Below are positions 1 to 10,782 of a stretch of DNA of 64,000 bases, piece after piece; position 1 is the first letter of the stretch; the number at the start of each line of letters is the position of its first letter. The DNA lies in contig CM076152.1 in assembly GCA_038025085.1 (NCBI GenBank), positions 22,094,001 to 22,158,000 on the forward strand, in the 5' to 3' direction. The position numbers were made by a program, and so were the translations under genes. Below the pieces are notes generated by a model. It saw only the letters and a program-made list of their open reading frames with translations. It searched no databases and had not been told where the DNA came from. Source of the stretch: Tetragonia tetragonoides. Lineage: Eukaryota > Streptophyta > Magnoliopsida > Caryophyllales > Aizoaceae.

Positions 1-470
1 TGACCGTTGGAAGCCCGGGAGATTTGAATATGTCACCGAAATGCCCTCACAGCTTGGTTTCCTATCCTGGGGACCCGGCATTATCTATTTTTGCAGGCGC
101 AAGCCTTATATCTAACCCTTTTTACAGGCACAAGCACTTTATTTTATTATTGCATGCACAACTGAAGTAGAGCAACATACCGCTCTTTGGAAACGAAGCT
201 ATCAAAATTAGCGTTACGTCGACAACAATTAAAGCAGGGCAACGCAACGCCCTTTGACGATGAGGCTATCAAAATTAGCATCACGTCAACATCCACAAAG
301 CAGAGCAACGCACCGCTCTTTAAACAAAGCAGGTAACCCTGACCACAGGCGGTCAGGAGTCTATCTTTTCTTCTTTCTAACATAAAGCATTTTCAAAAAA
401 AAACATTGCAGGCATTTTTAGCAAATACTTTGACCTTCGCTTTCACAAGCTCGGCCAAAGTGGGGGCTTC
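1..470 (+). mobile_element. Downstream internal region of a Tat-lineage Ty3/gypsy element
   Basis: This is the non-coding tail between pol (outside the window) and the 3' LTR. It ends in a purine-rich tract GCCAAAGTGGGGG at 454-466, followed by the LTR start TGTAGACAAC. That polypurine-tract layout is typical of the Tat/Ogre/Retand group. Positions about 165-330 hold two and a half copies of a 66-67 bp tandem repeat, marked by GCTATCAAAATTAGC at 198 and 265. Tandem repeats between pol and the 3' LTR are a known habit of this group. No coding frame is evident. Lineage assignment is inference. Confidence 0.55.
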
Positions 471-1989
471 TGTAGACAACCTAATCGGTTCTCATCCCCT
501 GACACCGCAACGCCCGATGATGATGGTAATGGATTAACATGGACGTAAGTAGAAAAGCACATTGCTCGAAAATCTAGACCAAATTCCTTGAAACCTCAGT
601 CTTTGGATAGCCCTTGTTATAAGGATTCCAACGCTTTTGACCTTGCTTCAATCAAGTTCCCGGATCAAGAGATATCGCGTCTCGAAGATTTGGGTCAAAA
701 CCGCTCAATCCCAGCCCATTGGGCCAGCCCAAGGGCAATTTCGTAATTTATAGAGCACAAAAAGTCAAAAACTCTAGCCATGCGCGCGCTGTCAGGCTCA
801 GCGGCCTTCGCAGGCTGCTTAGCGGCCAGCGCGTGACAGCGGGGGCTGTCTGGCCAGCCGCTGGAGCGGCCCAGCCGCTGAGCCCCAGCGGCCACCACGG
901 GCCTCAGCTGCCCTCCGTGTGGCCGCTGACTCAATTTTTTGACTGGGCCGAGTTTTGACGCCGGGCTTTCGGCCCTAGGTCCCCAAATCCGTCCCCCAAC
1001 TCTATAAATACTCCCTTTTACCCTCTTCTGCGGGAGGGCAATCAAATCATAATTTTGAGAGCACATATTTCTCCAAATTCAGAAATCTGAAGATCTAAGC
1101 AAGCAATACACCTAGCCTAGCACCCAAGATCGAAGAGCAATCCTAATTCTACTAGTCCCGTTCGAATAGAACGTCCAGGTTAACCATCCTGAGGGCCTAA
1201 TTCTTTATTAAATCTCTTATTTTATCGTTCATTAATCATGTTTTATTTAGCTTTTGATTATGGTTGAATAAATTTGCATGCCTTTGATTTTGTATATAAT
1301 TATGCATGATTAGCTAATATAAAGTTTGAGTCTTTTATTAGTTTATGCAAGATTGCATCTTTTTGTAGTTTTTGCATGCATATAGTAGCCTCCTAGGTTT
1401 ATTTTAGCATAAAGTAAGCACCTTTGCATTATTTATTATTCTTTTGAAGATACTACCGGTTTTATTGATGTGCATATGCAATATTTGGCGCGTTTAGCAA
1501 AGTTGGTAGGTTGGACCGTTGATTTGATGCTTATATTATGTTGTGCTTGTTAATAGTATGCATGTAAATCGGATCTAAATTATGCAAAGTGATAACGTAG
1601 GTAATTTGGTTGCTCTTAACCCGCCTAGTTAATTTAGGACTATTGGACGACCAGATTTGTATGGAACCATCTAGCATAAATAAATATTTGACATGGATAA
1701 GCTTAGTAGAGGCCGTTTATACGGGCGATTTAGATGAGATTCGTTTTGTTTATTTCTTACCTACATCCCCGAACTCAATACTTAGTCCCCATGGGCATGA
1801 GTCAATTCCCAATAGGAATTGGGGTGCACCTTTGATGGTTTCCAATTGTTTCCTTAAAAATTGGTGGCGGCTTCTTATTTGCAAATTATTGTTCTTTATA
1901 ATTAATTTGAATCGCATGCATATATATAAAAACCATTAATTCTAATTAAATATTTCAATTAAGCGCCCGAAAAGGCGAGGGTTCTTACA
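471..1989 (+). repeat. 3' LTR of a Tat-lineage retrotransposon
   Basis: The segment starts TGTAGACAAC directly after a polypurine tract and ends GGGTTCTTACA, so it has the TG...CA ends of an LTR (1,519 bp). A TATA box (CTATAAATA, about 1003) precedes the likely R region. The stretch around 780-960 is GC-rich and full of CAGCGGCC-type words; it looks coding in several frames but has no recognisable protein. The 5' half of the element lies outside the window, so the TSD cannot be checked. Confidence 0.6.
1003..1011 (+). promoter_or_regulatory. TATA box in the Tat-type LTR
   Basis: CTATAAATA lies about 530 bp into the LTR, just upstream of a C/T-rich stretch, as expected for an LTR core promoter. 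Confidence 0.45.
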
Positions 1990-2187
1990 GGTTTATCACA
2001 GTTTTGTAACATATTGGGTTGGATGTTATGGGGTTCAAGTCAATTCGAATACTAGGTGTTATCCATAACGAGGGGTTGGATGGGGTCAGATCAGTTTCCA
2101 GTAATGATAATGGATACATTTTCGGGTGCTGGAATGTTCGAATTGGTTTTCTCCGATCAGATTTTGTCGGCTCTAGCAACCAACAAG

Positions 2188-2734
2188 TAGAGGTGACCAA
2201 AAAAATAATCGTAACCGAAAAACCGCATCGAAAATTCGGTTAAACAAACCTATTTAATCGTTTGAAAGCGGTTTGGTTAATTGAATCCAATATTAATTCG
2301 ATTTCTAGTTTCGGCTCACAACTTTGGAAAATTTGGTTAACCAATAGATAATATTTAAATCATTTTAAATTTTTTATTATACTTTTATTCAATGTTTAAC
2401 AATAAAGTTGGTATATAACCTTTATAACTAAAGAATTCATTCTTAGTATATCTCTTTATTATTTTGACAATGTTTTATTGAATCTAAATCTTAATTATCT
2501 TCTCTTTTTCTAAACATGTCTAAAAGTAGTACATTATATTAAAAAAACCATACAAGAAACGGTTTTCAATTAATTGTATAACCGAATCGAAAAAATAGGT
2601 AAACCAAAAATAGGTTAACAGAAATTGGTTAATCTATTTTTCGGTTACGGTTCACAAAACTGGCGAATCAAAATATCGATTAACCCAAACCCAATCAACA
2701 TTATGGTTCAGTTAACCTACCCTGTACACCCCTA
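2188..2734. mobile_element. Non-autonomous hAT-type element (547 bp)
   Basis: The terminal inverted repeats read TAGAGGTGACCA on the left and TAGGGGTGTACA on the right, close to the plant hAT consensus. They are flanked by an 8-bp target duplication with one mismatch (CCAACAAG at 2180-2187, CCAACAAA at 2735-2742). The interior is AT-rich with many AACCGAAA/TTCGGTTA words in both orientations and no protein. Confidence 0.75.
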
Positions 2735-2742
2735 CCAACAAA

Positions 2743-3063
2743 TCCAAACTATGTAATTCTAATAAGTAGTCACACCACATGTACGACTTAGGTTATGTTT
2801 GGATATGGCATTTAAGTTTGAATGTTATGAATTTGATTCTATGATACGAATATTTCAAGATCCATCGTTCGGGTAATATCGAGAATTTAGTTTTAGAAAT
2901 CAGAATCCATATATTTAGGGTCCATGGCGAATTCAGGATTATAAAACTGGGTATGCACTTTTTTCCTTATATAGTGATTCTTATTTAGCTAACTAAATTT
3001 ACACCCCATCACATTACCAACATTAATATGCCAACAAATTTCACTTGCAAAAAATAACTCCAA

Positions 3064-3066
<3 letters not shown>
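2743..3066. other. Intergenic, no gene seen
   Basis: AT-rich sequence with no coding frame. A stretch near 2920-2965 (ATGGCGAATTCAGGATT then GGGTATGCAC) resembles the ends of a common plant transposon family, but no partner end was found. Confidence 0.4.

Positions 3067-3129
<63 letters not shown>
3067..3129. repeat. (AT)n microsatellite
   Basis: Uninterrupted AT dinucleotide run of about 63 bp. It is followed at once by the inverted pair TTGGGTATAAGC (3128-3139) and GCTTATACCCAA (3172-3183). Confidence 0.95.
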
Positions 3130-3131
<2 letters not shown>

Positions 3132-4340
3132 GTATAAGCGTTGGTGAGGTGACAAGTGTCACTCTCCGATTGGCTTATACCCAAGTCATTAATTAAAACT
3201 TAATTTTCTTTTTTTGATAGGGGTTATTAATTGTTAGATAGTTAATTAACATAAATTTAAGTAGTTATTGATGTAATAATAAAATATTAAAAACAATAAT
3301 ATAATCACATTAATTTGTAGAACTATAACATTAAAAGATATTAATTTATTCATTTTTTTAATTATTTTTATGATAGAATGAATTTGGTTTATGTTTGGGT
3401 CAATAAAATTTCCTATTTAATACTTGATCATTTTAATTTAAATAATATTTTGGTCCCGTCTTATAGAAGTTTTTGTACATTATTTTTATTAATTTTAATT
3501 TTTATGGATATAAGAACACTTAATGTCACCACTTTTATTGAGTTTTATAATTGTGGGAAAAAAGTATTTTGATGTGGCAATATGTTTTAGGGGATAAGTG
3601 CGTGTAATATGATAAGGGTTACATATAGAGTCATTATTTTTAATAGGTTATATATTGTGGGTATTACGGAGTAGGTGATGTTTGACTGATAACTAATATT
3701 TGCGGCGCTAATCAAAGGTCATGTAACAACAAACATGTCACTAATATTTATTTGCCTAATTTTAAGGGGATAAGGGCATGTGTGACAATGGTTACGTGTA
3801 AAGTGATCATTTTCAAGTAATATATAATTTTTGGGTATTACATGGTAGGTGATATTTGACTAATATTTGCAGGGATAATCATGGGTTATGTGACAATTAA
3901 CATTTGATTGATAATATTTGTGGAATAAGTGTACGTATAGAGTTTTGGCTAAGATCGCAAGTAACGTGACAAGTGTCACAATTTGATTGGACATTAATTA
4001 TTTTTCTCTTTTTGTTTTTATTTTGGTGAGTAATTAGTTATCAGCATTAGAACTTATGTGTCTATTGATTTCAGAAAGAATCCAACAACTTTTATGTTTG
4101 ACACTACATGTAGTATCTTGTTTGGATAATAGGGAGATGATGGGACTGCCTTGTTCAGGGAGCTTGTGGTTTTAATGTGGGAGTACCGAGGTTTTTTTTT
4201 TGTTATGCTATGAATTGCTAATTTATGGCAATAGAGATTGGATATGAGACGATGGTGTGGTGGTGGTGATGATTATGGCCATGGTGTTTTAAATCGATGG
4301 ACATTGTTGCTTTCTATTCCTTATTGTATTTGTGAAATAT
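3130..4340. repeat. AT-rich intergenic region with diverged tandem duplication
   Basis: No gene is seen. Two diverged copies of a roughly 150-190 bp unit lie at about 3590-3760 and 3766-3910; both start GGGGATAAG and contain a TATATT...GGGTATTAC...GTAGGTGAT order. The near-palindrome GTGACAAGTGTCAC occurs at about 3150 and again at about 3968, which suggests both belong to one decayed repeat family. Confidence 0.5.
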
Positions 4341-4815
4341 ATTGGCAGTAATACAACCTAGGGTCACTCCTATGAAAGTTCACTGTCACTTTCAAGATAA
4401 TTTAAGATGACTTTTAAAACTATAAGATATATTTTGGGTGCTGTTGGGTTGGGCATGATACCTTACTAGTCAAAGAACGTGGACCCTTGCCGGAACCAAA
4501 CACCATCTATAATCGTCTATAGTGTGTTAATCCTCCATAGTGTGCTGTAGTTGGGTCTCCCTTAAAGAGATGTCCGTCTTGTTGATACCGTGAGCTACTC
4601 AGATGGTTTCCAAATGTGTTTCAAATGTAAAGTGTGACTGCTGAAATCCATCCGTGTATATTATTTTGCTCATCAAAATCCAACAGTGTATATACCTCTG
4701 AGAAGTAGCCACATCAAAGAAACAGAATGTGAATTGCTACTCATTATGAGAAGTAGCCACATTGAAATCCAATAGCTGACAACATATTCTTTGTTTCATT
4801 GGTGTTGATATGGAA

Positions 4816-4883
4816 GCCTATTAGCTCAATTGGTAGAGCAATGTGCTTTGCACTATAAATGTAAGTTCGAATCCTACATATGC
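4816..4883 (+). pseudogene. tRNA-like sequence (decayed)
   Basis: The sequence has a D-arm (GCTCAATTGGTAGAGC) and a T-arm with the invariant TTCGAAT loop, about 68 nt in all. The acceptor strands pair poorly and the anticodon arm centres on GTGCTTTGCAC, which does not give a normal 7-nt loop. It is best read as a tRNA pseudogene or tRNA-derived repeat. A related sequence lies 550 bp away on the other strand. Confidence 0.55.
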
Positions 4884-5430
4884 TACTACTTACAATTTGA
4901 GTCACTTTTGGGTGTACGAGGGATCACTTGAAGGATTGTGAAAGAAAAAATCTGTCAATATTTACAAACTAATCAGAAGTAAGGTTATCACTTTAAAATA
5001 TAGAGAGGTCACTTGAGTCACTAACATACTTATATTGATAGTAAACTGCAATATCAATTAGGGGTCACATTAATAACATAGCGAGGTCACTTATAAGACA
5101 TGGTGGGTCATCATAGGACTGTGAAAGAGCAATGTCGATAAAATGCAATATAATTGTGGGATCATTACAAAAAGAGAGATGACTCACTTCTAAGACGATG
5201 CAAGGTGGCTTTTAAGACAGTGCAAGAACAATAAAAATATCAACAAGCTAAATATTAAAGGTGAATTACAAAAAGAAATTCACGGGTCAATTTAAAAGGG
5301 AGAGAGATCACTTCTAACACTTTTGAGGGTCATTTGCAGGCATACACTAAGTGAATTACTGATTGTTGAGCACTAAAAAGGGAGAGGAGAGGGGTCACTT
5401 CTTTCTAACTTTAATAATCCAACATAACAA

Positions 5431-5498
5431 GTCTATGTGGGATTTGAACCCACGTTTTTTGTGCATTGCACAAATGCTCTACCATTGAGCTAATAGAC
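5431..5498 (-). tRNA. tRNA-like sequence, possibly a pseudogene
   Basis: On the minus strand the 68 nt fold as a cloverleaf: acceptor GTCTATT pairs with the 3' end ATAGAC, the D-arm is GCTCAATGGTAGAGC, and the T-arm is GTGGG-TTCAAAT-CCCAC. The anticodon stem TTTGT/ACAAA leaves the loop GCAATGC, which would give anticodon AAT (Ile) but lacks the conserved U33. Similarity to the + strand copy at 4816 suggests a repeated tRNA-like family rather than a working gene. Confidence 0.5.
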
Positions 5499-6683
5499 TA
5501 AAATCAACCAACAAATAATATCTAGAACTACCTCCAGGAGACATGTGCATTTCTAAAGCTGAGCCTAATCATTTTAGCTTCTTAAATCATGTTGGCTGTT
5601 TTTCCTGCATACTACTATGAAGGCAAAATAAGCTAGGTTTCTTCAGTAGTAAAAATAGTAGAGAAACTTAAAAAGTAAAAAAATGCAATATGAGCGACCA
5701 ATGGGTCACTTTGAAAGGATCCAGGGGTCATTTTTAAAACTAAAATGGGTCACTTGTAGAATGACACAATACTAACAAACTAACATCTAAACTGAACTTA
5801 AAATACAGGAACAGGAAAAAATAAATAGATTGATGAACCTTACTTTGTGCAAAGACCATGGTTGAAAAGGAGTAGTACAAAGTGGTGCCTGCTGGATGTA
5901 AGGGAGGGCCTCGAAAATAATCATTGACTGGATGTTCAAGAGCCTAAATAACATAGGCAATAAACATAAAGAGCCAAAGAGTTGTGACTCACAGAGCCCA
6001 AGTCAATAATAGCTTGAGAAACATCCATGCCTTTTTAGTATTGCGCTGTTTGATTGGAGTTACCATTGCTAGACAAGATCTGTGTAAGAGAGGGTAAAAT
6101 CTACATAATTGGACCTATTTGATATGGTAATCATGTCCCCTACCACTGCGTCATAATTCTGTAAAACAAAAATAAAATCAAGAGAAAGCCAATACTTCCA
6201 TTCCAGTTAGCGAAATCTGATAAGAGGTTAGTGTCGAAGAGAACTTCACGGAAACGATCAGAATCTGGCACTGGCACAATTGTCAAAATGTCAATGGTAA
6301 CTACTCACTAGCACAACAACTATCCTTGATATGCAACCTAAATTGTGAGAGATGCAGACATTACCAACCTGTATGAAAAAGCAAGTAACAGATTTCTCAA
6401 ATCGACCACCTTTCAATTAGAAAACACCAGGAATAAATGCTACTATCGACCCATCAAAATGAGACTGACAGGGACACCGGACACCAATAATCAAACCAAT
6501 ACCTACATAAATGAAACCAATAAACCAATTCCAAATGCATGAAGCCATCAACTCTGATCTCTGGCATGAGCCGTGTCATCTCTGCAATCCAAATAAATCT
6601 AAGATAGTTTTTTTTTGGCTAAGGGTGGAAGACTATGCTGAGTAAGATACGTACAAATGCTCTTCTTATAAGAATGCACACAT

Positions 6684-6771
6684 GAGTCACTTATACTGAA
6701 CACAGGGGTCACTTATACTAAACACAAGGGTTACTTGTACAGAACACAAGGGTCACTTGATCTTGTATAAA
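6684..6771 (+). repeat. 22-bp tandem repeat, 4 copies
   Basis: Unit of the form GGGTCACTTATACTAAACAC plus two bases, beginning at 6684, 6706, 6728 and 6750, with one or two substitutions per copy. It is the tightest cluster of the motif that recurs through 4.3-7.4 kb. Confidence 0.85.
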
Positions 6772-7375
6772 CTAAGAAGTGACATTAAACAATCACAAAT
6801 GAAAACTTCAGGTAATTACACAAATATCACAATGAAATCTATCCTTAAAGGCTTAAACCTAAAAAGATAGTACTAGTCAATTATTTATTAGACCATTTAT
6901 CAATTGCATCCACCAAGTCTAAAAACAATTTACTTTAACAACCAGAACAACCTGCATTTTCAATGCTAGGCACAAAACATAAGACTAATAACATATGGTA
7001 ACTTGTTCCAAAAACAAGGGTCACTTAATCAGTGAAACACTACAAACCAGCATACTCAGAATAATTTGCTTACGTATGAAGATTGTGTTTGGATTATTGT
7101 TAGTGTGTCTAACAACATAGTGATTCCACTTCAATCTTAGTTGTACACATATACTTACTCGAGGGAAAAGCTTTTCGGAAACTGGAAATTTATATTCATC
7201 GGTGCCTAACAATAAGGCACATTTAGATCACGAACATGCATTATGCTAAGGTGTTATGGCAAGGCCCTACACCTTCGCCACAGAATGGGTCACTTTTTGG
7301 CCAAAAAGGTGTCACTTTTTTGCTAAGAAAGGGTCACTTTTTAGTTAAACACGAGTCACTTCCTAAAGGGATCAG

Positions 7376-8471
7376 GAGCATGGTGCTTGGACGGAGTCAA
7401 TCAGTACTTCCAACTTCAACCTTTAACATCTACAGAAGCCCGATAAAAAGGGGAAGGGAAGACAAGAAAAGAGCACCATGTATAGAAACCTACATATTGA
7501 GGAAGATTAATTTGTCGACTATTTTGAAAGAATTGGAGCAAGAATGGAAGCAGCAGAAACTAAAGCCACTTAAGAAAATAAAAACGAAACAGAAGGGGAA
7601 AGTGGGAAATTCAGATATGAGATATCAACAATCATTTTCTGCCTTCCTTTATTCAAAATCAAGGCAAATTCAGATTCCAGAAATCAACATTTTATGTCTT
7701 ACAGTGTGTAAATGTGTGTTACTTCGATAGGTAAAAGGAAAAAGAAAAATAATCTAGAAATTATATTTTCCTTGTTCTGGTTCTTATTGGAAACCTTCTC
7801 TCAAATCTATTGTTGTAGCATTGACAGAAGTTGTCTGATTTCGCTGGAATTAAGCCCAAAGAAAAAAAAGAATCCAAATTTCGCAGAAGTGACCAAAAGA
7901 CATTATCGAACAAAAAATAGCTCGAAATTTCAATCGCAAAATGGAGATGTTAACTAGTAAGACATCAAAATGAACTAAGATGAGTGGAAATTCACCAACA
8001 AAACAGAATAGATGAGTAAAATTTTGAAGAAAGCCTATAAAAATGAACATAGACAACGAAAAACTATAGAAATCAACATAAACAATGAAAATAACCTTAG
8101 AAATCAAATATAGAAACATAAGAAATCTAAGAAAGTAGATTCTTCGATCAAAACATACCTAGAAATCGAAAATCTGAACAAAATCACAACGGTTGATGAG
8201 TTCAATCTCTCTCCTTCAACATCGATCTCTCATGTGAAGCACCTCTTCTCTCTCTCGCGTAGTCTCTCTCTCCTCTGTTCTCTCTCTGAGCTCTTGAAAA
8301 AGGAGGGAGAAAATTAAGTAAGAAAACCATGACTTATAATATTTCAGTTTATTACAATTTTGCCCACCGTCCAGTTCAATTCTCGCGTGCAATCACCACC
8401 ACTGGATTAGAGCAATCAACGACTGAGATCGACTTCTCACCATCTCACTATAGCTTGTCATCTCACCTGAA

Positions 8472-8472
<1 letters not shown>
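7376..8472. other. Intergenic, no gene seen
   Basis: AT-rich sequence followed by a CT-rich stretch (8200-8290, CTCTCTCTC runs). It holds several short open frames with no recognisable product. Confidence 0.4.

Positions 8473-8509
<37 letters not shown>
8473..8509. repeat. (AT)n microsatellite
   Basis: Run of about 37 bp of AT dinucleotides. Confidence 0.9.
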
Positions 8510-8511
<2 letters not shown>

Positions 8512-8573
8512 AATCTAGTAATTAGCCTCTACTGCTGTCAAAAATAAAATAAAATTAAGGGGTAAGGAATAAG

Positions 8574-10632
8574 TGCTATCAAAAATAAAACAATCCACCT
8601 AAATCTCACCCACTCTTTTAATAAATCCAACCCAACTTAAGTGAGTAATTTACTCATTTGCCCTTGTTTTAATTCAACTCCTTCTCTTTTCCCTAGTCTC
8701 TCCTCAAACAAAACCCCCATTTCAGCCACCCATCCAACACCATCGTCGTTTCACAGCCACCCATCCAACACCACCGCATGGGCCAGAGACAGCGACCACC
8801 AACATGCCCAGCTCACCCACAACAATGATGAAGAAGAAGACTATCAAGTTGCGCCTATTTTCAATTATTTTTTTACTGATTTGAAATTATGAACAACCAT
8901 GTTCGGATCTGCTGTGGTGGGTAAGTGGTAGAGGGAAAAAGTTAGCCACACAACGCGTTGGTGTTGCGTAGTGTTGCACTGCACGGTAGTGTTGCGCAGT
9001 TTTGCACTGCGCGACTGCGTTGCGTTGCTTATATTTTTTTTTGTGTAATATCTTTTTGTTGATTGATATTATTGTTATTTTTATCATTAGTTTTGTTAAT
9101 TTTTTTATTAACAATAATAATATTATTGTTTGAATCTGTTGTTGTTGTTGTTATTGTTTACTAAAATGATTTGTATACAATTTTATTATTGTTAATTGTA
9201 TTTGTGATAAATAATTATGTTGATTAATAATTTGTAATTTGAACTTTTTAAACAGGTTTATACAAAATCGATAATTTGGGATGCCTATTTTTGTCGGATT
9301 TTCAACCCGAGTCTATTCATTTTGATTTATTTGGTTCATAATTCATTTTGATATATTACTTGTTCATAGTTTGAACTTTGTAAATTATTGAAAAACACTT
9401 AGCAGCAATCAATTGATTTAACATACTCGCTTGGCAAGATATAAAGAGCGTCACCACATATTGAACTTTCTTGGCGTTTTAAAATATTTACAATAACAAG
9501 TTAGTTTCAACTTTTCATACAAATATAGGTAAAAATTAGTATGCAGTCCTTTAACGTACTTTTCCCCGATGTTTTTGATGTCGATGTAGGCGGGCGTCAA
9601 AATCATTTGGATCTCCAATCAACCATGAATAGTATCTAAACCTAGGAATAAATATACCTACAACTTGTTTGTAATCTTTTAACCACGTACTATTCACGTA
9701 CTTGACCATGCGAACACGTTATGCATTTTCCAATACAATTAACCCATGTCCAACATCCCGACTAGGAAAAGCTACATCAATTCTAATATATAAGTATCCG
9801 GATTGTCCAACACTAGTGCCCCCTGCAAATTTCAACACTCCTATTTAAAATTTACATGTTTGAAATCTAATACACAGTAAACACATGCCAACGACACACT
9901 TATGAACACATAACAAATTAAACATCACTAAAACTAACAACCATGACAAATTAAACATCACTAAATATAAAATCATGGCAAATGACAAATTAAACATCAC
10001 TAAAAATAAAATCATCTAACCACATTATTTTCTTATAATTAATTAATACAATGTTATTGGACCAAACATAAATGAAATATATCACCAAATTCAACCACAA
10101 CACTTCAAAAATAAATTTCCCAAAATAAAACTCAAAGTATATATATAAGAGAAGAATATTAAACTATAATATAATTTAAATCATTTTAAACGAAATAGTC
10201 AAGATAATATAGGTGCACAGCGCGCAGGCGCTATGTAGAGCTGGGCAACGCCATTGTGCAGTACTGTTTTGCGCTACGCGATGGCATTGCGTAAGCCTTT
10301 TTCCAAATTTTTTTTTAGCAACGACAAATGCGATATAGCTTAAAGCACTCATTTCAACAATAGTTATGCTCGCCGTCATTACTCGACCTCTTTTTTCAGC
10401 GTACAACCCGTTGTTGGTGGTGTTCTTGGTGATTGTGGTGGTTGTGGTGGTGGTGGTAGTGGTGGTGGATTAGGAGCTCAAGTTGAAATGAGAGAGAAGG
10501 AGTGAATGAAGGAGAGAAAAGGACATGAGTGTTAAAACTTAAAATTAAAACAGGGGTAAAAAGGTAAAACTTTCACTTAAGTTGAGTGGGATTCAGTAAA
10601 TGATGGGTGGGATTTAATAATACCCAAATAAA
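8574..10632. mobile_element. Non-autonomous Mutator-like element (2,059 bp)
   Basis: Long imperfect terminal inverted repeats are visible. The left arm contains AAATCTCACCCACTCTTTTA and then AACCCAACTTAAGTGAG; the right arm, read inverted, contains AAATCCCACCCATCATTTAC and then CACTCAACTTAAGTGAA. The element is flanked by the direct repeat AAGGAATAAG at 8564-8573 and 10633-10642, which fits the 9-10 bp MULE target duplication. Just inside each arm is a GC-rich patch (8953-9030 and 10214-10292) of TTGCGCAGT/TGCACTGCGC words. No transposase is present. Confidence 0.7.
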
Positions 10633-10782
10633 AAGGAATAAGGAATCCTGTTGGTCTCTTCAGTTCAGCGAACCCTGTTAGGCTGTTACTCTCGGCTCCC
10701 ATAGCCATCACCAATTCATCATCCCCTCATTTCCCTCCGTGCTCAGAGGAGAGAGAGAGAGAAACACACACAGAGGGGAGAA

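Larger units (their letters stand above)
4341..7375. repeat. Region with recurrent GGGTCACTT motif
   Basis: The word GGGTCACTT or a one-base variant occurs about twenty times on the + strand, singly or in clusters (for example near 4361, 4899, 5014, 5101, 5395, 5704, 5745, 6684-6770, 7018 and 7285-7355). It is too frequent for chance but not a uniform tandem array. No gene is visible; frames of up to 164 codons resemble no family I know. Two tRNA-like sequences lie within it in opposite orientation. Confidence 0.55.

Noticed and set aside
695..1066. Overlapping open frames on both strands near 0.7-1.0 kb
   Set aside because: They lie in the GC-rich part of an LTR, match no family, and result from low stop density in GGC/CAG words.
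6684..6771. 22-bp repeats as a CRISPR-like array
   Set aside because: Units are contiguous with no unique spacers; a plain tandem repeat.
7236..7730. 164-codon frame as a gene
   Set aside because: Contains the dispersed GGGTCACTT motif, has no recognisable domain, and sits in repeat-rich intergenic DNA.
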